Shown here in pieces: positions 1 to 6,557 of a DNA stretch of 6,666 bases. Under the pieces are notes generated by a model, which had not been told where the DNA came from, ran no database searches, and saw only the letters and a program-made list of their open reading frames with translations. The stretch comes from JANPII01 sp031424915 (GTDB lineage Bacteria > Pseudomonadota > Alphaproteobacteria > Rickettsiales > Midichloriaceae): contig JANPII010000027.1 in the NCBI GenBank assembly GCA_031424915.1, positions 1 to 6,666 of the forward strand, written 5' to 3'. The position numbers and the translations under genes were made by a program. Within the stretch, counting starts at the first letter, position 1. Each line of letters begins with the position of its first letter.

Positions 1-1751
1 TGCCTCACCTTCTCCATCACCCCTGATAGGCCAGAGATAGACACATCCGCACAGCACTCCTCCAGCAAGCGTATGCTAAGGCAGGTGTGCTTTATGCCAA
101 TCAGTTCCCTTGGTTCTTGCTCAAAAGCATTCCAAAAATTAATTAAAGGTATGTTGTTACCTTTATTCTGACACTGCTCGTATAATATCCCTGCAGTGAA
201 GCACCACATCACTTCGTAATATGGGTTATACTTATGGTCCTGCAGCCGCAGTTTTGCCTCTTCATACTTCAGACCACGTAGTTCAGCAAACCCACGGGCT
301 ATAGCGCTTGCTGCATAGTACTCCTGGAAAGTTAGGTGCAAGAAATACAAATCATTATCTTTAGGGTGTCTAGCATTGCCTACAGACTTTACTAAGCCAC
401 TTGCTAATACTTTAGTTAACATATCTGTATTTAGCACCTTTTTTACAGTGCTTACTGGAATGATAATTTGGTTGGCCTCCATCGCTTCTAATGCCAGCTT
501 CTCCAAGGCCTTTACGACTGGCTCTGTATGTTGCGTAAACTTCTCAAGAGGTAGTTTTTGTTTATCTAAATAACGTTCTAGCAACCGTTGGATAATTTGG
601 CCATATAGCTTACTTATGGTATATGTCTCTTTTGACTGACCTTTAGAAGGTTTCCAGGTGCTACATATTAGATCAAGATTAATCGGCACATGGGCAATAC
701 CCAATATACTCTTATTTCCTTCCAAAAACTTCAGTAGTTCTTCGGGCTCATCCTTACGAAATTTATTTACATATCCCTTGATGTTCTCATTGGTAAAGCC
801 AATATTTTCTAGCTCTTTATCGAACTTTACGTCATGAGTGGTAATCTTAGTAATCGTGGTAGGCCTAGAGGTGAGGATAACGTGGGTATCTGGTGCTGTT
901 AGCAATGCAGAGATTAGCTGCTCTAGTACTGGATTTTTCTCTACTACTTGGAACACTTCATCATAGCCATCCAATATAAACAGCATATGGGCACGGTTTG
1001 CTTTAAAGTAATCCTCAATCTCAGGAAGGGTGGAGGCATCTAATTGCCCCATACATTTCTTTTGCATAATTTGTGCAATAAGCTTAGTTACTCGCTCTGC
1101 AGGGTCTATTTGATTATTAGCTAATATACCTTCATCGTTGTAATCAATTAACTCTCTAAGCTGCAGCCATACTATTGCTTTAAACTTATCAGCCCATAAC
1201 TCCTGCTTTTGCCATTTCACCGCTATGTAGCGACACAGTGTGCTCTTGCCAATACCTGCACGGCCATACATTACGACTTTCTTCGTCTGCTTATCGCCTT
1301 CTGGGTCAAATATCTTCTCTATCTCTACTGGCTCTTGCACTGTATATAGAGCTTCATATGTCTGCAGACGCTCATCACGAAAAGTGTGTAGCTGCTTTTT
1401 ATCTTCTTGATCTTTTTCACTCTCTACTTCTTTGAGCTTAACCTCCTGCTGCTTTACAATTGCCAGATTAATATAGCTTTGAGTAATGGAGTATGGGGTG
1501 CCATCTATGACCCTTTCTACCTTGTCTGATAGAGCATACTTACTACGTATTTTCTCCGCTATATCCACTGGAGGTGGGAGCACAGGCTGAGCTGCATAAG
1601 AAATCACCATCGACTGCGTAATCGTATCTTGAGTAGCAACGCTAAGTATCGATATACTGGCAGATGATATAGGAGAATCTGGTGGTAGTAGGTCTACTGG
1701 CTTATTAAATGATTCAGGGCTGACATCATATCTAACATCATATGCTTGCAT
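1..1751 (-). CDS. NACHT-domain NTPase (bacterial NLR-like), 3'-truncated by the window edge
   Basis: 583 codons are visible without a stop, and the gene runs off the window at base 1. The start is ATG at 1751, preceded by AAGAGG at good Shine-Dalgarno distance. Residues 1-60 are low-complexity and Ser/Pro-rich. Residues 62-150 are a charged helical linker containing SITQSYINLAIV. The NACHT P-loop module follows: Walker A GRAGIGKST (about 163-171), extended acidic Walker B LFILDGYDE (257-265), ILTSRP (292-297), then a helical part ending in FLHLTFQEYYAA (470-481), a conserved NACHT signature. Residues 485-583 look alpha-helical and may begin a HEAT- or TPR-like sensor region that continues outside. 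NACHT proteins are STAND NTPases that oligomerise after ligand sensing; bacterial ones include anti-phage NLRs. No nuclease, TIR or protease effector is visible at the N-terminus, so the output is unknown. Alternative role: a host-interaction protein. Family call firm; role inferred. Confidence 0.93.
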   Translation of the reverse strand, partial: MQAYDVRYDVSPESFNKPVDLLPPDSPISSASISILSVATQDTITQSMVISYAAQPVLPPPVDIAEKIRSKYALSDKVERVIDGTPYSITQSYINLAIVKQQEVKLKEVESEKDQEDKKQLHTFRDERLQTYEALYTVQEPVEIEKIFDPEGDKQTKKVVMYGRAGIGKSTLCRYIAVKWQKQELWADKFKAIVWLQLRELIDYNDEGILANNQIDPAERVTKLIAQIMQKKCMGQLDASTLPEIEDYFKANRAHMLFILDGYDEVFQVVEKNPVLEQLISALLTAPDTHVILTSRPTTITKITTHDVKFDKELENIGFTNENIKGYVNKFRKDEPEELLKFLEGNKSILGIAHVPINLDLICSTWKPSKGQSKETYTISKLYGQIIQRLLERYLDKQKLPLEKFTQHTEPVVKALEKLALEAMEANQIIIPVSTVKKVLNTDMLTKVLASGLVKSVGNARHPKDNDLYFLHLTFQEYYAASAIARGFAELRGLKYEEAKLRLQDHKYNPYYEVMWCFTAGILYEQCQNKGNNIPLINFWNAFEQEPRELIGIKHTCLSIRLLEECCADVSISGLSGVMEKVR

Positions 1752-1825
1752 ATTAACCTCTTAGCATTAATCAGTAGGTAGCGATCACACCTGGAGTGTT
1801 ATAATTGACCACCACCTTCCTAGGA

Positions 1826-1853
1826 ACCGTATTCTTGCTGTAGTAAAAGTCAA
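1826..1853 (-). promoter_or_regulatory. possible sigma70-like promoter for the NACHT gene
   Basis: On the minus strand TTGACT (1853-1848) is a good -35 match. It is followed after 16 bases by TACGGT (1831-1826), a poor -10. The perfect 10-bp palindrome TTCCTAGGAA overlaps the region just downstream and could be an operator. The leader to the ATG at 1751 would be about 70 nt. A weak call, based only on the -35 match and the position. Confidence 0.25.
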
Positions 1854-1911
1854 CTATAAGTTGCAATCTTTTTTGATTATTTTATAGGGAAAATGCATGA
1901 TAAATAGGAAG

Positions 1912-1933
1912 AAGTTATATAAATCAATAACTT
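1912..1933. repeat. 7-bp inverted repeat
   Basis: AAGTTAT (1912-1918) and ATAACTT (1927-1933) are perfect reverse complements around an 8-base A+T spacer. No T-tract follows on either strand, so it is not a typical terminator. It may be a protein-binding site upstream of the NACHT gene or a chance A+T palindrome. Confidence 0.3.
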
Positions 1934-1988
1934 ATCCCAAATCTTAACAAAGCAAATACGCCTTAAGGTTGTGTTTTAATTGTAGCTA

Positions 1989-2091
1989 ATACCAACTCTC
2001 AGCTAAAACAGTACAAGGAGCAACAGCGATGTGTAGTGAAACCTACATGAGCGAGGAGCGACGCTGTAATCTTTTAGCTGAGAGTTGGTAT
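1989..2091. mobile_element. MITE-like palindromic element with perfect 20-bp terminal inverted repeats
   Basis: The left arm (1989-2008, starting ATACCAACTCTC) is the exact reverse complement of the right arm (2072-2091, ending GAGAGTTGGTAT). The 63-base core contains further nested pairing: ACAGCG (2023-2028) with CGCTGT (2062-2067), and TGTAG (2032-2036) with CTACA (2043-2047) around a 6-base loop. The whole unit can therefore fold into a long cruciform or RNA hairpin. The core also has a near-direct repeat, AGGAGCAAC and AGGAGCGAC. No ORF fits inside. Size, perfect ends and lack of coding capacity match a MITE or a Rickettsia-type palindromic element. If the ends are taken as TA-CCAAC, a TA target as used by IS630/Tc1-like transposases is possible. 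The inverted repeat is directly seen; mobility is inferred. Confidence 0.75.
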
Positions 2092-2246
2092 AAGACAGGA
2101 TTAAGCTCGAAACCGTAGACTCAACAAGTTATGAAAACAAATGTTTATAGCTTCATTAACAAAATATTTCTTGCAACCCAAGTGATAGGCATGTTATCGT
2201 CTGCATATTAACGCTATATTAACTTTATTTTAAGAAACAATATTCG

Positions 2247-2402
2247 ATGTCTCACGAACACCTTTTAGCAATGCTCGCCCTAGGCATAGGATTAATATCT
2301 TTAAATACCATAAGCATAAATAATACTAATGCCTACTTAGATGCAGCACTGCTAAGCTCTTTCATACTTGCGCTGCTGTGCTTATATATAACCAACAAAT
2401 AG
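2247..2402 (+). CDS. putative small two-helix membrane protein
   Basis: A 51-codon ORF from ATG 2247 to TAG 2400-2402. The sequence has two hydrophobic stretches, about residues 6-20 (LLAMLALGIGLISLN) and 34-48 (ALLSSFILALLCLYI), separated by a polar Asn-rich turn, and a short basic end. That pattern suits a helical-hairpin inner-membrane peptide. No strong Shine-Dalgarno is visible (A-rich AAGAAACAA upstream), and a TATATT-like -10 lies about 30 bases before the start. It is the only plus-strand candidate gene in the window and converges on the helicase gene, 37 bases from that gene's stop. I do not recognise a family. It could be a toxin-like or regulatory small membrane protein, or a chance ORF: A+T-rich DNA readily encodes hydrophobic peptides. 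Confidence 0.4.
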   Translation: MSHEHLLAMLALGIGLISLNTISINNTNAYLDAALLSSFILALLCLYITNK

Positions 2403-2439
2403 CTTATTGCTTTATATCTCCTACGATAGCTTCCCACCA

Positions 2440-3933
2440 TCATGTACATGGACGTGTTGTACTGTAATCTTTCCTTGGGCGTCCATCTCCTGTAAAAGCA
2501 GTAGGTAAAAGCCAATCAGCTTCTATCAAGCCAGATATAGCCATCTCTACCTTTTCAGACTTTCTGAGTTCAGGAATTTTAGCTTGCCTTGTAATATCTC
2601 GTACGTTAACCACTTTAGCCGGTGTTTTAACTATATAGTTAGCCAAAGCAGTAGTAAGGCGCTCTTTCTCAGGTATGATAGCTTCAGAAAAGACACGCTC
2701 AGCCATAGGTTTAAAGTAAGATTCAATTAGATGAGCGGCAGCAGCAATAGCTGCACAACTTATCACCTCTGGCTCCTTAACATCTAGTTCTGAGTAAGCA
2801 ACCCACCATAAATACTCCATCACTAATGCTAGTCGTAAAAGTTGCCCAGGCGCCTTACCATAGGCAGACTTAAGCATGCCAGTTACGTTTCTTTCTGCAA
2901 AAAAGTGCTGCTCACGCCATTTCTGAAAAGCCTGCGCCGCGCTCTCCGTTAAATGAACTATACGCCCCGCATGACTACCTTGCTCATCAATGTCTAGTTG
3001 CAATGCTGTAAGCCTACGCATAGCTTTTAATATCAAACTGTGATCTGCCTGTCTTTGAGGTCTATAAGGTGGTATAGGTTCAGGCCACACCCATAAAAAG
3101 CGGGCTACAAAACCATCATCTGCTCCAAGCACAAGCTTCTTCAACTTATCAGGCTGTATGCCACCTATAATACTAATTAATAAAGATGGAATATGTATTG
3201 GTACAACGTGCTTAACACGATCGATTTTATAAGGACGCCCACCATAGCTTTCAATCCAAAAGCTCCTTTCACCACCTTTATTATAACGATCAATACCTTC
3301 TATCCAGCCAGATAGTTCGTCCCGTTGGCATAACATCCCTTTAAGATGTGAAGATAATAGAAGTGCTATTTTTTCTATACTAGAATCATTAACTAGGATG
3401 CGAGGACGTATAATAGCTGATGGTTCTATAGCCTCTTGGGGAATAATTGGCGCAGGCTTGCCGAATCTTATAGCTTCCTCCACTTCTTTTTCCCATTTCT
3501 CATGAGCATATTTGGCAGCAACTTTTTTAGTTTCCCACTCTTTATATTCATTATCGAAAGTAGCAGACATCTCATTTTCAATTAGGTGAGTAAGACTTAA
3601 TACGGGATCACTACCAGGACTTTTGCCACTTGAGGGATCTCCAACCAATCCTATCCATAATCCTGCAGGTTCTTTCCATCCTTTCCAAGGTGATATCCAT
3701 CTTGCGCTACCTATTAGTGAGGCAGCAGCAGATAAAAAGGTGCCAGCAACATAATCTAGCGGTGCACCTGCACTATGGGCAGAATCCTGCAGCCAGCTAT
3801 CCATACCACTACGAAAGAGCTCAACAGGAAAAATAGGGGGAGCTTGCCGTGTCCTATTTAATATTGATAGATCTGGGACCGCCAAGGTGTTACCAGCGGG
3901 CACGTTTGTATAATTTAATTCAATAACACTCAT
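2440..3933 (-). CDS. DUF3987-type P-loop replicative helicase-like protein
   Basis: A 497-residue protein. It has Walker A GDPSSGKS (98-105), a long charged probable coiled coil (about 125-155, Glu/Lys-rich), Walker B-like GMLCQRDELSGW (199-210, D205/E206), a core strand LLISIIGGIQP (251-261) and the conserved DGFVARFLWVWP (273-284). A helical C-terminal half ends in a likely winged-helix segment (about 425-490) with a basic GRPRKDY tail. This arrangement is typical of DUF3987 proteins of phages, plasmids and integrative elements, regarded as helicase partners of Toprim primases. The start ATG overlaps the primase stop (TAATG) and has AGGGGG five bases upstream, which indicates translational coupling. 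Length is normal for the family and all motifs are intact. Helicase activity is inferred from the fold and the neighbour. Confidence 0.88.
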   Translation of the reverse strand: MSVIELNYTNVPAGNTLAVPDLSILNRTRQAPPIFPVELFRSGMDSWLQDSAHSAGAPLDYVAGTFLSAAASLIGSARWISPWKGWKEPAGLWIGLVGDPSSGKSPGSDPVLSLTHLIENEMSATFDNEYKEWETKKVAAKYAHEKWEKEVEEAIRFGKPAPIIPQEAIEPSAIIRPRILVNDSSIEKIALLLSSHLKGMLCQRDELSGWIEGIDRYNKGGERSFWIESYGGRPYKIDRVKHVVPIHIPSLLISIIGGIQPDKLKKLVLGADDGFVARFLWVWPEPIPPYRPQRQADHSLILKAMRRLTALQLDIDEQGSHAGRIVHLTESAAQAFQKWREQHFFAERNVTGMLKSAYGKAPGQLLRLALVMEYLWWVAYSELDVKEPEVISCAAIAAAAHLIESYFKPMAERVFSEAIIPEKERLTTALANYIVKTPAKVVNVRDITRQAKIPELRKSEKVEMAISGLIEADWLLPTAFTGDGRPRKDYSTTRPCT

Positions 3934-4898
3934 TATACCCCCTGTAAAACATCATTAAAATCTGTACCCTTTTGCGGTGGCATTCTCACCTCCACAGTAC
4001 GATCTTCATACAGCAATCTCTCTCGCAGCCTATTAGCAGCAGAGATACCCGCATCATCATGGTCGGCAGCAATTATAATGTGTGGGACCTGCGCAACAGA
4101 AGGCAGCACAACATCAGGCAAGAAGGAAGCAGATATAGTAGACCAAGTAGGTAAGTCCCAAGCGAGGTATACACTTAAGGCTGTTTCGATTCCTTCAGCT
4201 AGCACTAATGTCGAGCCATTGAGTGGAGAAAGTGTTATTGCTCCTCCTTTTGCATATCCAAGAAGCTTTTTATTCTGGTTTATCTCAGCCTTCCCACTGC
4301 CATCCTTCTTCAGGTATGTACGATGTATTGCCTGTATCTTTGTATCAGGCCAGACTCTGACACATCCAACCATTGCTGGATGGTGAGAGCGAATAATTTG
4401 ATCAGTAGAATCATCGATATGAAGAAGATGTGGATGGTAGCGCAGAACAAGGGGAATATAGCCATTATAGCTCCTACTCATCAAGTACAAAGCTACTAGT
4501 GTGTCCTGCGCCTGCCAAGTCTGACCCCATATCTGTGTTATACTGAGTTCTATATTCTTTGCTTTCAATAATTCCTCAGCAGTAGGCTCAGAGTGGGCAC
4601 TCACATAAGTGGCAGCAGGGTAATGGCCAAAACCTACGGCTTGAGCTGCTTCTTTATATCTCATTCTCATAACATAAGCATATAAGCCAATTATTCCACG
4701 CCCTCCGACATCATGCATGGCAAAATCTTTCCATACTTGGGTATCCAAATTAAATGACATATTGCCCAAATTAGCGTCTGGTCTGTTAGGATTGAGGAAT
4801 TGGTACTCCCTTCCAACTATCTTCCCACCTGGTAAGATAGCTTGTAGGAAGGATAATAAAGCATGGCCACGTAGCAGAGCAATATTTCGTCTATTCAT
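3933..4898 (-). CDS. Toprim-domain primase-like protein of a mobile element
   Basis: A 321-residue protein. The N-terminal part contains VWKDFAMHDVGGRGIIGLYAYV (in about 55-76), the WxDF...GGxxxxLxAY pattern of phage/plasmid primase-like proteins. No cysteine pairs are present there, so no CHC2 zinc finger. The middle (about 135-215; YLMSRSY, HPAMVGCV, AIHRTYL) resembles the DUF7146-like linker domain. The C-terminus is a Toprim_3 domain: AEGIETALS (234-242, catalytic Glu235), AADHDDAG (277-284, Asp279/Asp281) and DFNDVL (313-318). Toprim proteins bind divalent metal for nucleotidyl transfer, here probably primer synthesis for element replication. The start at 4898 follows the AlpA-like stop by 2 bases, with GGGGAGG upstream as ribosome-binding site. 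Family and motifs are clear; primase activity is inferred. Confidence 0.9.
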   Translation of the reverse strand: MNRRNIALLRGHALLSFLQAILPGGKIVGREYQFLNPNRPDANLGNMSFNLDTQVWKDFAMHDVGGRGIIGLYAYVMRMRYKEAAQAVGFGHYPAATYVSAHSEPTAEELLKAKNIELSITQIWGQTWQAQDTLVALYLMSRSYNGYIPLVLRYHPHLLHIDDSTDQIIRSHHPAMVGCVRVWPDTKIQAIHRTYLKKDGSGKAEINQNKKLLGYAKGGAITLSPLNGSTLVLAEGIETALSVYLAWDLPTWSTISASFLPDVVLPSVAQVPHIIIAADHDDAGISAANRLRERLLYEDRTVEVRMPPQKGTDFNDVLQGV

Positions 4899-4900
4899 AC

Positions 4901-5158
4901 TTACCTCCCCTCAACAGTATTGTTACGGATTCTTTTCTGTAGCCACGTATATACATCACCCCAACGATATCTTACTGATCGTTTGCTTATACTAATGTAT
5001 GGAGGAGAGTCGCCACTTACACGTCTGGCTTCCCAGAAGCGTTTGCTTAGCCCAGTGTATTTTTCTAAGTCATCTGTCGATAATAGTTGCTCTGGATGAG
5101 GAAACTGTTTTACTATGTTCGTTATGTCCTATTGGTATAAAATGTTATTTTTCTCCAT
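4901..5158 (-). pseudogene. AlpA-like helix-turn-helix regulator/excisionase interrupted by an amber codon
   Basis: The frame opens with ATG 5158 behind AAGG at good spacing and reads MEKNNILYQ. It then meets TAG at codon 10 (5131-5129) and continues without another stop to TAA at 4901-4903. The downstream part is AlpA-like: LLSTDDLEKYTGLSKRFWEA is the DNA-contacting helix-turn-helix, then PPYISISKRSVRYRWGDVYTWL is the wing seen in AlpA/HTH_17 excisionases. Full length would be about 85 codons, normal for AlpA. After the TAG there is no in-frame ATG, GTG or TTG at all, so internal reinitiation with a standard start is impossible. AlpA proteins of P4-like islands regulate integrase expression and assist excision. 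Position, 2 bases before the primase start, fits a replication-operon regulator. The likeliest state is a recent nonsense mutation; amber readthrough is an alternative. Confidence 0.8.
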
Positions 5159-5185
5159 AAGTACCTTCAATTAAGTTCAAGAATC

Positions 5186-5214
5186 TGCTTGCCCAGCAGC
5201 ATGGGAAGCAAGCA
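5186..5214 (-). promoter_or_regulatory. hairpin / possible operator in the AlpA-operon leader
   Basis: TGCTTGC (5186-5192) pairs perfectly with GCAAGCA (5208-5214), and inner CCA and TGG extend the stem with a small asymmetry. It lies 28-56 bases before the AlpA-like start and is not followed by a T-tract. It is suited to a repressor or AlpA binding site, or to an mRNA leader hairpin. The pairing is seen; the role is inferred. Confidence 0.4.
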
Positions 5215-5249
5215 ACTCCCATTACCATCGTAATAAACGTAGAATATGT

Positions 5250-5278
5250 TAGCACCTGCTTAGTTATGTAGGGTGCTA
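5250..5278 (-). promoter_or_regulatory. inverted repeat TAGCACC/GGTGCTA, possible operator
   Basis: Perfect 7-bp arms TAGCACC (5250-5256) and GGTGCTA (5272-5278) are separated by 15 bases. Centre-to-centre spacing is about 22 bp, two helical turns, which would suit a dimeric DNA-binding protein. It lies about 90-120 bases upstream of the AlpA-like start. Function unproven. Confidence 0.35.
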
Positions 5279-5503
5279 GTAAATAATTTTAGAATAAATA
5301 CGGCATCAAAATATTTAGAGAAATATTTTTATTAGAGCAGTGAGGTGCAGTAACAGCGGTTTCCAACATTGCTACAAAAAAGAATAATAAGAGAATAAGC
5401 CATTCATAATCGTTGCAATCTAATCTATATATCAGAACAGGGTAGCAGAATTAACGCTCCAGTAGTGCGCGCGGCATGTGATTTTAGTATAGCAGTGAAG
5501 AAT

Positions 5504-5527
5504 AAAAAGAAACGCAGCTGTGTCTGC
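5504..5527 (-). terminator. weak candidate terminator after the decayed gene
   Basis: Read on the minus strand, GCAG-ACACAG-CTGC (5527-5514) forms a 4-bp stem, followed by G, TTTC and TTTTT. It lies just past the TAA at 5539. The stem is short and the T-tract interrupted, so this is tentative. Confidence 0.25.
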
Positions 5528-5538
5528 CACAATGGGTA

Positions 5539-6458
5539 TTATTTTTTATTGAATTGCCTTTGTTTGTATGGCTCCGCTTGTTTCCAAAAATTTAATGTCC
5601 CAAGCGTGCTTACAATGTTATCTTGGATTCGTTGCTCTTTAGCTTTGTTTGTATCTATGTTTCGTGCTGGAATGGAATCCCATTGATCTAATCCTAATTT
5701 ATAAAACACTTTCACGCAGTCAGAGCGTTTTCTATATACTAACTTTTGGCTAGCAAGAGCTTCCATTATTGGCCCAATAAAAGTTTTAAGTATTAAAGCA
5801 TAACTACATTTTTGAACTTTGGGTGAAGAAGTGATGATATTGATCTTGGATCTCACCCATTCTGCTTCAATTGCCTCTATTCGTGACAGTATGAAATATA
5901 GCTCTTTTCCTTTTAGGTCAATAACCTCAGCATCAAGACGCTGCAGTGGGTATATATTTAACATGAAAAAAGCTACACAGCTCAGGGGATAGTGCTGAAC
6001 CATCAAATGGACTGCACGGCTCAAGTATAAATTCACTATTATCAGGAGCTTTTTGCAATATATCTAATCCATTATGCCTAAGCTCATGCTTCTGAGGATC
6101 ATCCTGCTTGTAGCTTAATAGTATATTATAAATATCATCGCCTAGTCCTTTCCACATCGGTCTGCTTTTAAGAGTTTCTATGCTAATGAGCAGTATTGAG
6201 GAAGTGGGCTCAAACTTTTCAATTTCTTCTTTAGAAAAATAACATCCCATATATCCATCTCTACAGTCTTCTTTTGGCGATCTACCATCTTGAGGATTAA
6301 TATGCTTACCAGCCCCCAACATTTCCATTCAAGATTAAAACTCTTTTCTTCTTCTCTTATAAGACCACAGTGTCTATTCTTTACATAAAGGCATCTTTAG
6401 CATGTATTATCTGTGCAGGTAAATCCTTCTCTTTAGTAGTATTAAATTTGTCTGCCAT
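5539..6458 (-). pseudogene. unrecognised gene broken by three apparent frameshifts
   Basis: Coding potential is spread over consecutive minus-strand frames. Frame A starts at ATG 6458 (MADKFNTTKEK..., stop 6383-6381). A second short frame reads NRHCGLIREEEKSFNLEW and covers about 6390-6312. A third runs 6328-5933 (131 codons, GAGKHINPQDG...). A fourth runs 6036-5539 (165 codons, ending KQRQFNKK). Each junction lies at or near a homopolymer: T3 at 6389-6387, G5 at 6317-6313 and T6 at 5971-5966. Adding one T, adding one G and removing one T would give a continuous protein of about 306 residues. The C-terminal part is charged and helical; I recognise no domain. The gene occupies the tRNA-proximal slot where island integrases usually sit, but no tyrosine-recombinase R-HxxR-Y signature can be found. 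Frame A is also open upstream to a GTG at 6497. Real decay or homopolymer sequencing errors are both possible. Confidence 0.6.
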
Positions 6459-6557
6459 ACTAATTGTTTGCGGTAATTTTTCTATCTCACTGGTCACTTA
6501 TTGGTCACTCTAATTAACTTACTAAACGGGCTGGAACCTCAAAACCCCCATAAACAG
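6459..6557. other. tRNA-to-element junction, non-coding
   Basis: About 100 bases between the 3' end of tRNA-Ala and the decayed gene. Apart from the direct repeats at 6491-6509 there is an A+T-rich stretch and a G/T-rich segment just past the tRNA CCA, with no clear hairpin terminator for the tRNA. If the element was inserted by an integrase, the att core should overlap the tRNA 3' end here; its second copy would lie outside this window. Confidence 0.45.
6491..6509 (-). repeat. direct repeats AGTGACCA, possible integrase arm-type sites
   Basis: On the minus strand AGTGACCA occurs twice with 11-base periodicity (AGTGACCA-ATA-AGTGACCA), about one helical turn, 50-70 bases from the tRNA 3' end. 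Short direct repeats beside an att core are typical arm-binding sites of tyrosine integrases. No integrase is present here to support this, so only the repeat itself is certain. Confidence 0.4.

Larger units (their letters stand above)
1752..2246. other. gene-poor intergenic region between the NACHT gene and the small membrane-protein ORF
   Basis: About 495 bases without a convincing gene. It holds the NACHT leader and possible promoter, a 7-bp inverted repeat (1912-1933) and the palindromic element (1989-2091). The rest is A+T-rich sequence with no motif I recognise. This is the boundary between the replication block and the NACHT cargo, so it is a natural place for insertions. Confidence 0.6.
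5159..5538. other. intergenic leader region with several inverted repeats
   Basis: About 380 bases between the AlpA-like gene and the decayed gene, with no convincing coding sequence. It contains two G+C-containing inverted repeats (5186-5214 and 5250-5278), an A+T-only inverted repeat AAAATATTT/AAATATTTT (5308-5329) and a weak hairpin downstream of the decayed gene (5514-5527). It probably holds the promoter and control region of the AlpA-primase-helicase block, but I cannot place a convincing -35/-10 pair. Confidence 0.5.

Noticed and set aside
376..1435. Two 65-codon plus-strand ORFs inside the NACHT gene
   Set aside because: Antisense to a continuous 583-codon frame carrying all NACHT motifs.
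2333..2515. 60-codon minus-strand ORF overlapping the helicase C-terminus
   Set aside because: It overlaps a normal basic C-terminus (GRPRKDY) in another frame and shows no independent start signal.
3630..4995. Plus-strand ORFs of 60-102 codons opposite the primase and helicase genes
   Set aside because: They lie antisense inside genes with clear Toprim and P-loop motifs and have no recognisable domains or start signals; shadows.
5129..5140. TTATACCAAT at the AlpA amber site resembles the end of the palindromic element (TAATACCAAC)
   Set aside because: Similarity stops after about eight bases and there is no second arm, so an insertion or excision scar is not supported.
5159..5241. 27-codon minus-strand ORF beginning MVMGVACF and overlapping the AlpA start
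   Set aside because: No ribosome-binding site, Cys-rich chance composition, and it covers the inverted repeat; no sign of selection.
5465..5686. 73-codon plus-strand ORF opposite the end of the decayed gene
   Set aside because: No ribosome-binding site, and the minus-strand frame is the better coding candidate in composition and length.
6042..6100. KHELRH in the decayed gene resembles the HxLR box of tyrosine recombinases
   Set aside because: There is no upstream catalytic Arg context and no LGH...Y segment at the expected distance in any of the joined frames; taken as chance.
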